This document shows, one piece after another, positions 36,463 through 45,270 of a stretch of DNA of 64,000 bases. The position numbers and the translations under genes were made by a program. The stretch comes from Gammaproteobacteria bacterium (GTDB taxonomy: Bacteria; Pseudomonadota; Gammaproteobacteria; Xanthomonadales; Wenzhouxiangellaceae). Location of the stretch: the NCBI GenBank assembly GCA_021772985.1, contig JAJFKX010000006.1, positions 62,001 to 126,000 of the forward strand. The letters run 5' to 3'. Below the pieces are notes generated by a model that searched no databases, was not told the DNA's origin, and saw only the letters and a program-made list of their open reading frames with translations. Position 1 is the stretch's first letter. Each line of letters opens with the position of its first letter.

Positions 36463-38319
36463 ATGCAATTTGACAGTAAATTCTTTTATTCTTTTGGTGG
36501 TCTGCTGTTACTGACAGTATTGTTCCTGGCGTTGACAATGATTACTGGATCATTGTTTCGTGGGGCCCGCCTGGATTTGACTGAAAATAATCTATACACC
36601 TTAAGCGATGGTACTAAGAACATTCTGAGCAGCATTGAAGAGCCGTTGCAGATGCAACTGTATTTTTCAGATGCGGCCAGCAGTGATTTACCTCAACTGC
36701 GCAGTTACTACCGTCGGGTACGGGAGTTATTGGAAGAGTTTAAACAACGTTCCGGAGGTAAGTTGCAGATCAGCTATATCGATCCGGCACCATTCTCCGA
36801 AGAAGAGGATCGGGCTGCGGCTTTTGGATTGCAGGCAGTACCGATTAATACCAGCGGGGATACACTCTATTTTGGCCTGGTGGCAACCAATGCAATAGAT
36901 GGCGCAGAAGTCATGCCGTTTCTACAGCCGGATAAAGAAGAGTTCCTGGAGTATGATCTGGCCAAGATTGTTTATACCCTGAATCAGCCTGATCGCCTCA
37001 AAGTCGGGATTATCACAGGTCTACCGATTAATGGTGGTTTTGACCCACAACAGCAGAGTATGACCCAGCCCTGGGCAATCTATGATCAATTGGAACAGCT
37101 GTTTGAATTGGAACAGATTGAAGCAACAGCCACTGAATTACCAGTTGGTATCGCTATGCTGGTGATGGTGCATCCCAAAGATTTGTCATCGGATTTGAAA
37201 TATTCGATTGATCAGTTTGCACTCAATGGTGGCCGGGTGCTGGCGTTTGTAGATGCCCATTCGGAACAGGACGGTCAGGCCAATCCACAAGCACCGGGTG
37301 CTCCGCCTCAGGGCGGCGGCAAATCGGATTTGCCTGATTTATTCGCGGCTTGGGGAATCGTGTTTGATGAACTCACATTTGTGGGTGATGCTCAATATGC
37401 ACTGCAGGTTAGTGTTGGCGCTGGTCAGCCGCCTGTCAGGCATTTGGGAATCTTGGGTTTGAACAATGAATCGATCAATGGCGATGATATCGTTACGGCT
37501 GATTTGAGTTCTGTGAACATGTCTACCGCCGGGCATTTTACGCCGGTCGAAAATGCTACCACGGTGATAGAGCCGTTGTTGCAAAGTAGTGAAAACAGTC
37601 AATTGCTGGATACGCAACAATTACAGTTTTTAGCTAGTCCGGATCAGTTATTGAATGGGTTTCAGGCATCCGGTATCCGTTACAATCTGGCGTTAAGGGT
37701 CAGTGGCGAAGCCAGCACAGCCTATCCGGATCGAGTGGCCGGCAATAATGGCGTCAGTAGTGGCAGTATCAATGCGGTGCTGATCGGGGATACCGATATG
37801 CTGACGGATCCGTATTGGGTTCAATCCCAAAATTTCTTCGGTCAAACCATTCGCACGCCATTTGCAAATAATGGGGATCTAGCGATTAACGCGGTGGATA
37901 ACCTGATTGGGAATAGTGATTTGATCAGTATCCGCACGCGTGCGGTTTCCAGTCGGCCGTTTGACCGGGTCAATGCTTTAAGGTTGGATGCAGAACGCAG
38001 ATTGCGTGACACTGAGCAACAGTTACAGCAACGTTTGCAAGAAACCGAACAGCGTTTAAATGAACTGCAATCCACACGTGGCAATGACGCTCAGGACACT
38101 AATCTGGCGGTATTTACGCCAGAACAGGAAGCAGAAATTCAGGGTTTTCTGGATCAAAAACTGGAAATTCGCCGAGAGCTGCGACAAGTGCGCCGAGAGT
38201 TGGATAAGGATATCGAATCGCTGGGGAATAGCCTTAAGGCTATCAATATAGGCTTAGTACCATTTTTGGTGCTGATCACTGCGGTATTGCTGAACTGGCG
38301 TCGTCGCCGGACAGCTTGA
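36463..38319 (+). CDS. GldG-family ABC transport auxiliary protein
   Basis: 618 residues. An N-terminal membrane helix (about 9-29) is followed by a large periplasmic part with the GldG pattern: LDLTENNLYTLSDGTKNIL, PLQMQLYFS and VRELLEEFKQRSGGKLQI. The central domain has FDPQQQSMTQPWAIYDQLEQ. A long charged coiled coil (about 505-590) precedes a C-terminal membrane helix (about 597-612) and an Arg-rich tail. It is probably anchored at both ends and acts with the two preceding proteins. Function in proteobacteria is not established. Confidence 0.85.
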   Translation: MQFDSKFFYSFGGLLLLTVLFLALTMITGSLFRGARLDLTENNLYTLSDGTKNILSSIEEPLQMQLYFSDAASSDLPQLRSYYRRVRELLEEFKQRSGGKLQISYIDPAPFSEEEDRAAAFGLQAVPINTSGDTLYFGLVATNAIDGAEVMPFLQPDKEEFLEYDLAKIVYTLNQPDRLKVGIITGLPINGGFDPQQQSMTQPWAIYDQLEQLFELEQIEATATELPVGIAMLVMVHPKDLSSDLKYSIDQFALNGGRVLAFVDAHSEQDGQANPQAPGAPPQGGGKSDLPDLFAAWGIVFDELTFVGDAQYALQVSVGAGQPPVRHLGILGLNNESINGDDIVTADLSSVNMSTAGHFTPVENATTVIEPLLQSSENSQLLDTQQLQFLASPDQLLNGFQASGIRYNLALRVSGEASTAYPDRVAGNNGVSSGSINAVLIGDTDMLTDPYWVQSQNFFGQTIRTPFANNGDLAINAVDNLIGNSDLISIRTRAVSSRPFDRVNALRLDAERRLRDTEQQLQQRLQETEQRLNELQSTRGNDAQDTNLAVFTPEQEAEIQGFLDQKLEIRRELRQVRRELDKDIESLGNSLKAINIGLVPFLVLITAVLLNWRRRRTA

Positions 38320-38334
38320 GGTATGGAGTGAAGT

Positions 38335-39504
38335 ATGCGGAAGAATTCATTTATTATTCTTGGTGTATTAGCAATAGTAGCTGTGCTGGCTGCCTTGCAA
38401 TTGGGTTTAAAGCCGAAAATGGCGACCCCCGTCGGTGATGATGTGTTGCCCGTTGGCGCATTGTTATTGCCGGATTTTGAACAGCTTGCCAATGATATTG
38501 ACAGTCTGGAAATAATCGGGGCAGGAGATGCTGAGCTGGTAACCCTGAATCGCTCAGATAATGGCTGGGGAATTGCCCAGCGTGGCGGTTATCCAGCCAG
38601 TTGGTCGGAAGTACGTAACTTGCTGCGCGCCCTTGGGCAGACCAAAGTGATTGCACCAAAAACGGCACGTGAAGCGCTTTACCCACGGCTGGGTTTGGCT
38701 GATATCAGCGATGAGAATACTGGTGGTGGACTGTTGCGTTGGGGCAGCGAACCGGATCAGTCGTTGATCATTGGTATCGAAGCAAGTGACCTGACCGGGC
38801 GTTACGTGCGCCAGCCGGACAGCCCGCAAAGCTATCTGGTAGATCAGGCACTGGATGTAAAAACCAATCCGTCCGATTGGTTGGACAAAGCAATTTTGGA
38901 CTGGCAGGCAAGCAATTTGCGGGAAGTCACTATTCGGCATGCAGATGGCGATGTGATCAGGATTCAGCGTGAAAATGAGGATGCACTGGAAATGCAATTG
39001 CAGAACATACCGGATGGCCGTGAATTAAGTGGCCAATGGGCAATCAATGGTATTGCTAATAGTCTGGTGAGTTTGGGTGCTGACGATGTGCGCACTGCTG
39101 ATAATGAGGCTCCAGAAAGTGCTACCCGGGCTCTGTTCATCAGTAACGACGGCATTAATCTGGTGATTAGTCTGTATCAGCAACAGCAAGCTGCTCCAGA
39201 TGAGCCAGACAGCGCCATTACCGAAACGCCGGTATACCTTGCCAGGTTGGAAGTGTCACTGGAGCCTGGTGCAGGTTTCCAGAATGAGCCAGAACAAGCT
39301 GCTGATGGTGACACTGAAACAGCATCAGAAGCAGGAGCTCAAGACCAGGACCCACAACTGGAGGTTGAGCAGCTAAATGCGAGACTGGCTGGCTGGGAAT
39401 ACGTGATACCTGATTTTAAATACAACAGCATCAACAAACGCCTGGAAGATCTGTTGAAACCGTTGCCTGTGGTTGAAACGGAAGATGCCTTGGCAGGTGG
39501 CTGA
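38335..39504 (+). CDS. DUF4340 domain protein, membrane-anchored
   Basis: 389 residues. One N-terminal membrane helix (about 6-25) anchors a periplasmic, beta-rich domain with repeated DUF4340 units, marked by LVTLNRSDNGWGIAQRGGYPA and SYLVDQALDVKTNPSDWLDKAI. A low-complexity acidic stretch lies at about 320-345. DUF4340 proteins accompany GldG genes in many genomes. It lies 15 bases after the GldG-like gene, completing the operon. Mechanism unknown. Confidence 0.83.
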   Translation: MRKNSFIILGVLAIVAVLAALQLGLKPKMATPVGDDVLPVGALLLPDFEQLANDIDSLEIIGAGDAELVTLNRSDNGWGIAQRGGYPASWSEVRNLLRALGQTKVIAPKTAREALYPRLGLADISDENTGGGLLRWGSEPDQSLIIGIEASDLTGRYVRQPDSPQSYLVDQALDVKTNPSDWLDKAILDWQASNLREVTIRHADGDVIRIQRENEDALEMQLQNIPDGRELSGQWAINGIANSLVSLGADDVRTADNEAPESATRALFISNDGINLVISLYQQQQAAPDEPDSAITETPVYLARLEVSLEPGAGFQNEPEQAADGDTETASEAGAQDQDPQLEVEQLNARLAGWEYVIPDFKYNSINKRLEDLLKPLPVVETEDALAGG

Positions 39505-39515
39505 TTTAAGTTTAG

Positions 39516-39893
39516 GTGCTTAGCCGCCGCAACATAATCTTAATCGCTGGTTTGCTCGGTGGACTGGCGGTGTTGTTCGGCGCTTTTGGCGCTCACGCCT
39601 TACAATTGGAACCACCACAATCAGGGTGGTTCCAAACCGCCAATCAATACCATTTTTATCATAGCCTTGCATTGCTTATGCTGCCGGTTTTATCACTGAC
39701 GTCTCGTTGGGCAACGATGGTGGCTGTAAGCTGGTTGTCAGGTTTGCTGTTGTTTTCCGGGAGTTTATATCTGGCAGCAGCAGGTTTGGTTAACTGGTTT
39801 TGGATGACCCCCGTCGGTGGTCTGGCATTATTATTGGGCTGGGTGATACTGGTGTTAGCGGTATTAAATGCCAAGGATAGTAATTCAGGGTAA
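39516..39893 (+). CDS. DUF423 (YgdD-family) membrane protein
   Basis: 125 residues from a GTG, 11 bases after the DUF4340 gene. Four membrane helices and the family signatures GGLAVLFGAFGAHAL and YHFYHSLALLML are present; the C-terminal half has SGSLYLAA and TPVGGLALLLGW. It is a widespread inner-membrane family of unknown role. It may be the last gene of the preceding ABC operon or an independent passenger. Confidence 0.88.
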   Translation: MLSRRNIILIAGLLGGLAVLFGAFGAHALQLEPPQSGWFQTANQYHFYHSLALLMLPVLSLTSRWATMVAVSWLSGLLLFSGSLYLAAAGLVNWFWMTPVGGLALLLGWVILVLAVLNAKDSNSG

Positions 39894-40035
39894 TCCGGTT
39901 TGATCCAGATGCCGGAATGACTTTCCAACAATGTCCATCAATCCGGGGCTTGTAATCTACTGATCGGACACTAGACGAATCACGCCCTAATGACAGCTGT
40001 GTCATAATCATAAAGTCATGACTGGGGAGATTATT

Positions 40036-42930
40036 ATGCAAATTCGTCGTTTTTACATCGGGATGCTGGGTGCGCTATTAGTACTGGGTTTTGCCTTTTC
40101 ATCTAATCTGTATGCGCAAATAACCATTACCGCTCTGGACGGGCCGGTGACGGTTTATGAAGATGCTTTTGGTATTCCCACCATCAGTGGTGGCAGCGAG
40201 CACGATGTCGCTTTTGTGCAGGGTTACCTGCATGCGCGTGATCGCTTCTTTGCCATGGATCTTAATCGCCGGGTGGCCAGTGGTACTTCAGCTGAATTAT
40301 TTGGCACCGCAACCTTGGCAGATGATATCCAATTGCGCACCTTGGGTTTGAGACGGGCGGCCTGGGCAACCTATGCGGCGATGAGTGTCAGTACCCGAGC
40401 CTGGATACAGGCGTATTCCGGCGGCGTCAATGCCTATTTAAACAGCGGCAATCCATTACCGCCGGAATATGCTGCATTGTCATTGAACCAAGTACCTGCC
40501 TGGTCGCCGGTGGATTCGATTGTGGTCGGCAAAGCACTGGCCTTTCAATTGTCATTTGATCTGGATATCAACAATACCATTCTGGCGATGGCTTATCAGC
40601 AGGCAGGCGCAGTAGCCGGTTTCGATGGTTTAGCATTATTTTCCCAAGACCTAGTGCGAAGTGCGCCGCCTGATAATCGCGTTACTGTACCGGGTTTTCT
40701 GGAAAGTATCGGTGGTATTATGTTGCCGGCCGTGACTGTGCAAGCAGCACATGAATCTCCTACTGCCAGCGAGTCAGGCGCAGAATCTATGGTGATGGGG
40801 ACAATTGACCCGATAGCAGTTGATCTGGCGAAAAACTATCGCGACAAAATCAGTACTGTTCCGCTGCTTAAGGAAAGCTTGAATCGCCGAGATAATGACA
40901 CAGGTTCTAACACCTGGGCGGTCAGCGGTGAATACACTGCCACCGGTAATGCGATGCTGGCCAATGATCCGCATTTATCCCTGTCGTTTCCTTCAATATT
41001 TACTGAAGAGCAACTGATTGTAACCACTAACGGTAACTCTGTAAGTGGCGTTGGAGTGCCTGGCGCACCAGGTATTATTCAGGGTTGTAATCAGTCGTTG
41101 TGCTGGGGCAGCACGGTGCATCCGATGGATGTTACCGATACCTATCAGGAAACCCTGGTATTAAACGGTCTTGGCCTACCGGTGGCCACCACGTTTCAGG
41201 GGCAACAGGAGCCGCTGCTGGCAGTTTTTCAAAGTTATTTTGTGAATGATCCTGCAGACGGCAATATGAACAGTGTCACCCGTTCTAATGTCGGCTACAC
41301 AGAGGGCGGAATCACTTTTATCGTTCCGCGACGTAACAACGGGCCTTTGGTCCAGGTAGATGGTAATTCCGGCTTGAGCGTGCAATACACTGGTTGGGGG
41401 CCGACCTTTGAACTGGAAGCCTTCCGCCGTATCAATCGCGCCAATAACCTGAATCAGTTCGCGGCTGCACTGCAGTTATTTGATGTTGGTTCGCAAAACT
41501 TTATGGTGGCTGATGTTCAGGGTAATATCGCTTATTACACCAGCGCAGAAAACCCGATTCGCGCTGACCTGCAAAATGATTTGGCCCCGGATGGCGGCAT
41601 TCCACCATTTTTGATCCGCGATGGTTCCGGCACTTTGAATCACGAATGGTTGCCGGTGCAAAACCCACAGCCAAACCAGGCGGTTCCATTTGAAATCATG
41701 CCGTTCAGTGAAATGCCGCAGGCGGTTAACCCGCCCAGCGGATATCTGGCTAATGCCAATAATGATCCAGTCGGAACCACTCTGGACAATAATCCCTTGA
41801 ATCAGATCAGGCCTGGTGGCGGTTTGTATTATTTGAATCCAGGTTATGCCTCACTGCGCATGGGCAGAATTGATCGAGTGCTGCAAGACTTAGTCGCTGG
41901 CGGCAATGTCAGCATGCAGGACATGATTGCTTTGCAGGGCAATAATCAGTTGTTGGATGCGGAACTGATGATGCCGCGTATTATTGCCGCCCTGGAAATT
42001 GCAAGGGAACTGAACATCAACCAAGGGCCACCTACATGTATTGATTCATTTCCGCCGCCGATTGTATGCGATTTGGCCCGGATGAATGAGCTCATTGCAT
42101 TGTTCAGGGCCTGGGATTTCAGTACGCCTACCGGCCTGACCGAAGGGTTTGATCCGGGTGATGCCGGGACGCCGCCGTCTGCAACAGAGATTAAAAACAG
42201 CGTAGCGGCAACAATATTTGCAGTAATACGTGCCGAGATGATCAAGCGTTCAGTAGATTTCACGTTGAATAACGTCGGTTTGGAAGACTTTAAACCCGAT
42301 AACCGGTCGGCGTATAACGCAGTATTGAATCTGTTCGTGCGTGAGCCGCTAGGTTTTGGCGCTTCAGGACTGGATTTATTTGGCGGGCTGGCAACCGTAG
42401 GCAGTGATTCGGACGACCCATTTGGTCCGGGTGGTCAGTTGATTTTGGCGAGTGTGGATAAAGCTCAGATGCAATTATTCGGCAATCTGGGTTCAGCTTT
42501 TGATGAATCACTTGATATCATGGATTTTCGCTGGGGGAAATTACACCGTATTGTGTTTGACCATCCTTTAAATACTGATCCGTTTAATGTGCCTAACGGC
42601 GGTGGTTTAACTGATCTGGCGCCGAATCTTCCAGGCTTGGCGCGTGCCGGTGGCTATGAGGCCGTCGATGCTTCACGGCATAATGCCCGTGCTGATGACA
42701 TCAATGAATTTATGTTCGGCTCCGGCCCGGCGCGGCGTTTTGTCGGTGATATGACTCCCTTCGGCCCAGCTGGTCTGGAAGTCATACCAGGCGGCCGCAG
42801 TTCGGTGTTTTTCAGCCCTCACTATGCTGATCAATTGCCGTTATGGTTGACCAATGATTACCATCCACTGACGCTTGGTACTGCTGCTGCGCAAGCCAGT
42901 TCAGTCAATGTGGTTACTTTTTCACCCTAA
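40036..42930 (+). CDS. Penicillin acylase-family Ntn hydrolase (secreted)
   Basis: 964 residues from the ATG at 40036, preceded by GGGGAG; an upstream in-frame ATG at 40018 lacks a site. A Sec signal peptide ends near residue 26 (SNLYAQ). The alpha-subunit region starts DGPVTVYEDAFGIPTISGG and includes GYLHARDRFFAMDL. The autocatalytic cleavage site is GSNTWAVSG, placing the nucleophile at Ser291, followed by ANDPHLSLSFPSIF. Such periplasmic enzymes cleave amide bonds of acyl side chains, either beta-lactams or acyl-homoserine lactones; which one cannot be told. A quorum-quenching role is possible. Confidence 0.88.
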   Translation: MQIRRFYIGMLGALLVLGFAFSSNLYAQITITALDGPVTVYEDAFGIPTISGGSEHDVAFVQGYLHARDRFFAMDLNRRVASGTSAELFGTATLADDIQLRTLGLRRAAWATYAAMSVSTRAWIQAYSGGVNAYLNSGNPLPPEYAALSLNQVPAWSPVDSIVVGKALAFQLSFDLDINNTILAMAYQQAGAVAGFDGLALFSQDLVRSAPPDNRVTVPGFLESIGGIMLPAVTVQAAHESPTASESGAESMVMGTIDPIAVDLAKNYRDKISTVPLLKESLNRRDNDTGSNTWAVSGEYTATGNAMLANDPHLSLSFPSIFTEEQLIVTTNGNSVSGVGVPGAPGIIQGCNQSLCWGSTVHPMDVTDTYQETLVLNGLGLPVATTFQGQQEPLLAVFQSYFVNDPADGNMNSVTRSNVGYTEGGITFIVPRRNNGPLVQVDGNSGLSVQYTGWGPTFELEAFRRINRANNLNQFAAALQLFDVGSQNFMVADVQGNIAYYTSAENPIRADLQNDLAPDGGIPPFLIRDGSGTLNHEWLPVQNPQPNQAVPFEIMPFSEMPQAVNPPSGYLANANNDPVGTTLDNNPLNQIRPGGGLYYLNPGYASLRMGRIDRVLQDLVAGGNVSMQDMIALQGNNQLLDAELMMPRIIAALEIARELNINQGPPTCIDSFPPPIVCDLARMNELIALFRAWDFSTPTGLTEGFDPGDAGTPPSATEIKNSVAATIFAVIRAEMIKRSVDFTLNNVGLEDFKPDNRSAYNAVLNLFVREPLGFGASGLDLFGGLATVGSDSDDPFGPGGQLILASVDKAQMQLFGNLGSAFDESLDIMDFRWGKLHRIVFDHPLNTDPFNVPNGGGLTDLAPNLPGLARAGGYEAVDASRHNARADDINEFMFGSGPARRFVGDMTPFGPAGLEVIPGGRSSVFFSPHYADQLPLWLTNDYHPLTLGTAAAQASSVNVVTFSP

Positions 42931-42942
42931 CGGGAGATTGAT

Positions 42943-43587
42943 CTGAATAAGTTCGATCCGGAAATTATTACCGCGGCAGTCAAACATTTGGCTGCCGCTG
43001 ATCCATTATTGGGGCAGTTTATCGGTCAGCATATACAGCAGCATGGGCCCTGTCCGATCCGGCCTTATTCGGTGCGTTCGTTATTTACCCCGTTGTCGCG
43101 TTCAATTGCCTATCAGCAATTATCCGGCAAAGCCGCAGGGACTATTTATGGCCGGTTTCGCGATTTGTTTAATCACCGCAGGCCGACAGCCACGGCATTA
43201 TTGAAAATGGATTACCAGCAATTACGCGATGCAGGGTTATCCAACAACAAAACGCTGGCATTGCAGGATCTGGCAGATAAGATTGTGCGCCGACAATTGC
43301 CGGCTGCTAACCGGGTACATCAACTTCCGGATCAGGAATTGATCGAACAATTGACTGAAGTACGCGGAATTGGGGTGTGGACGGTGCAAATGTTTTTGAT
43401 GTTTTGGCTGGCCAGGTTGGATATTTTGCCGACCGCTGATTTGGGCATTCAGAAGGGATTGCAGTTGCTGGATGTACTGGATGATTTGCCCACGCCGGAT
43501 GAATTGGGTCAGCGCGGTGAATGCTGGGGGCCTTATCGGACTGTGGCCAGTTGGTATTTATGGCGGCGCACCGAGGTGCAGAATTAA
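42943..43587 (+). CDS. DNA-3-methyladenine glycosylase II (AlkA-like)
   Basis: 214 residues if read from CTG at 42943, which has GGAG six bases upstream and restores the family's N-terminal helix NKFDPEIITAAVKHLAAADP; the first other start is a TTG at 42988 inside that helix. The helix-hairpin-helix EVRGIGVWTVQMFLMFWLAR and catalytic Asp in LPTADLGIQKG identify the HhH-GPD superfamily. It removes alkylated bases in base-excision repair. It starts 12 bases after the acylase stop. The N-terminal domain of full-length E. coli AlkA is missing, as in short bacterial homologues. Confidence 0.85.
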   Translation: MNKFDPEIITAAVKHLAAADPLLGQFIGQHIQQHGPCPIRPYSVRSLFTPLSRSIAYQQLSGKAAGTIYGRFRDLFNHRRPTATALLKMDYQQLRDAGLSNNKTLALQDLADKIVRRQLPAANRVHQLPDQELIEQLTEVRGIGVWTVQMFLMFWLARLDILPTADLGIQKGLQLLDVLDDLPTPDELGQRGECWGPYRTVASWYLWRRTEVQN

Positions 43588-43641
43588 TCACTAAGTCACT
43601 CGTTTGGCTTGAAGCTGATCACTTCCGGCCGCAGATTGCGT

Positions 43642-44112
43642 ATGGCAATCAATGGATTATTTATGAATTTGCTGGAATCGTTTTCTCTAAATCATACCCA
43701 GATCACCAATCTGCATGCAGAGTTGCGTCAGCGGGTGACTCAGGACCAAAGAATTCAGGCCAAGATAGAACTGAATTTAACCCCCAAGGAGCTCAGCAGT
43801 GGTGGCGAATCCGGTCTGCCCAGCTATCAGATTACCGTATCACTGACTTGCATCGGTGAGCTTGAAGGCGCTGAAAAACCAGCTTTTACCCTGCAGGTTG
43901 TAATGCAGGCTAACTATCAACAGATTCAGGGTGAATCCATCGATCTGATCGATTTTACCCAGCATCATGGTAGCTTTACCCGGCAACTGTATCCTTTAGC
44001 GCATCAGCATTTACGGGCTATGACTTTGCAGCTTGGGCTTGAGCAAGTCAGGTTGCCTTATGATTTGTTAAATACAGGTGGTGTGGCAGTATCACGTAAA
44101 TCATTGCATTGA
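43642..44112 (+). CDS. Divergent SecB-like protein
   Basis: 156 residues from ATG 43642; ATG 43663 is an alternative, neither with a strong ribosome site. Amphipathic strands and the segment EKPAFTLQVVMQANYQQI match SecB strand 3-4. The following SFTRQLYPLAHQHLRAMTLQLGL and VRLPYDLLN parallel the SecB helix (LFPYARExIxxLTxRGGFPPLxLxPIN-type pattern). SecB is the tetrameric export chaperone that keeps precursors unfolded. This copy diverges and lacks the usual GGFP motif, so it may be a specialised SecB-like chaperone rather than the housekeeping one. This is inference by pattern. Confidence 0.55.
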   Translation: MAINGLFMNLLESFSLNHTQITNLHAELRQRVTQDQRIQAKIELNLTPKELSSGGESGLPSYQITVSLTCIGELEGAEKPAFTLQVVMQANYQQIQGESIDLIDFTQHHGSFTRQLYPLAHQHLRAMTLQLGLEQVRLPYDLLNTGGVAVSRKSLH

Positions 44113-44137
44113 TCTGGGATGTCAATATCCAAGGTCA

Positions 44138-45154
44138 CTATCCCTTGCGGTTAAAACGCCAATGCCATGGCTCCCAGGCCAGCGCATGGACGTTGTTTTG
44201 TGGATAAGACTCAACAAACCCAAACCGGTTAGCATGTTGGCTTAGCCAATGATAAGCATTGGTATCAGCAAACTCATTTTCCAGTGCTTGACAGTCAGGG
44301 GTGTTCAAATCCAGCGCGCAACCAGTATGGTGCTCGCTAAAACCTGGTGCAGCTGAGACTTTCAAAATATCGGTCAAGTCTTGGCCTTGGTCTAATTTCC
44401 GTTGGATAATGCCGGTTTGGTAGTGCAGATTCCGATAGCCGGAAACGATTTGTAATTCAATGCCTGCATTATTGGCAGAGAACTGCATTTTTCGCCAGGC
44501 ACGCACAGTGGCAGCGGTTAATTTTAGCGGCCGATTAAAACAGTCATTGCCAGCGCTGACCAGACGTTTAGGTGATATTTGAATAGGCAATTTATGCTGA
44601 ATGCCGTAATCCAGCCTGATACCCAATTGTTGCAATATTTTTAGTACTTGAACTTGATATTGTGTTTGCCGGGGAAGCAAATTCTTGTGCATTTCCCGGC
44701 AGGGTAACCCCAAACGATCGCAGGTAGCCAGTTTTTTTCCATGGCTATAACCCAACCGTTGATACAAGCCAACCGCATTCAGAGAAGCTTCCGATAATAG
44801 TCTGGTGATGCCATAACTGGCAGCGGCCTGTTCAGCCTTGGTTACCAGACGGCGGCCATAGCCGGAACCGAGACAAGCCGGATCGACAAATACCGCGACC
44901 AACTCCAAGGTGCTCAAGCGCAAGCCTGAACTGGCCATTGGCTTGCCGACAGGGCCGAGTACCCACAAGCATTGCAGCTGCACCAATTCCCGGTACTTAT
45001 CAAGAATTTGGGCGTCGCGCCAAAGCACGATATGTTTGCGTTGGTACTCGCTACAGCTAATCTGATCGATGGCTCGGGCTCGCATCTGCATTAGGCCAGG
45101 CAGATCAAGCTCTGTGGCTGATCTTACCCGGTACTGTTTAGAGGTTGCACCCAT
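44138..45154 (-). CDS. GNAT acetyltransferase fused to VanY-type D,D-carboxypeptidase
   Basis: 338 residues. Residues 1 to about 150 form a GNAT domain with the acetyl-CoA loop CLGSGYGRRLV and SEASLNAVGLYQRLGY. Residues about 165-338 are a peptidase M15/VanY domain: SGYRNLHYQTGIIQRKL, the zinc motif SEHHTGCALDL (His and Asp) and AWEPWHWRF (Glu and His). VanY enzymes trim the terminal D-Ala of peptidoglycan precursors. There is no signal peptide, so the product is predicted cytoplasmic. Such a fusion of N-acetyltransferase and D,D-carboxypeptidase is unusual. It follows the cyanophycin genes on the same strand after a gap of about 115 bases. Confidence 0.85.
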   Translation of the reverse strand: MGATSKQYRVRSATELDLPGLMQMRARAIDQISCSEYQRKHIVLWRDAQILDKYRELVQLQCLWVLGPVGKPMASSGLRLSTLELVAVFVDPACLGSGYGRRLVTKAEQAAASYGITRLLSEASLNAVGLYQRLGYSHGKKLATCDRLGLPCREMHKNLLPRQTQYQVQVLKILQQLGIRLDYGIQHKLPIQISPKRLVSAGNDCFNRPLKLTAATVRAWRKMQFSANNAGIELQIVSGYRNLHYQTGIIQRKLDQGQDLTDILKVSAAPGFSEHHTGCALDLNTPDCQALENEFADTNAYHWLSQHANRFGFVESYPQNNVHALAWEPWHWRFNRKG

Positions 45155-45270
45155 CAATGCATCATAACCTGTTAGTGAAGGAGCAGCGCATAGGTGATCT
45201 GCAGAAGCTTAGCTCAGCGTGGATCTTGATAAGCTCAACACAATTTAGCACTTACCGTTTATGTCTGTAA

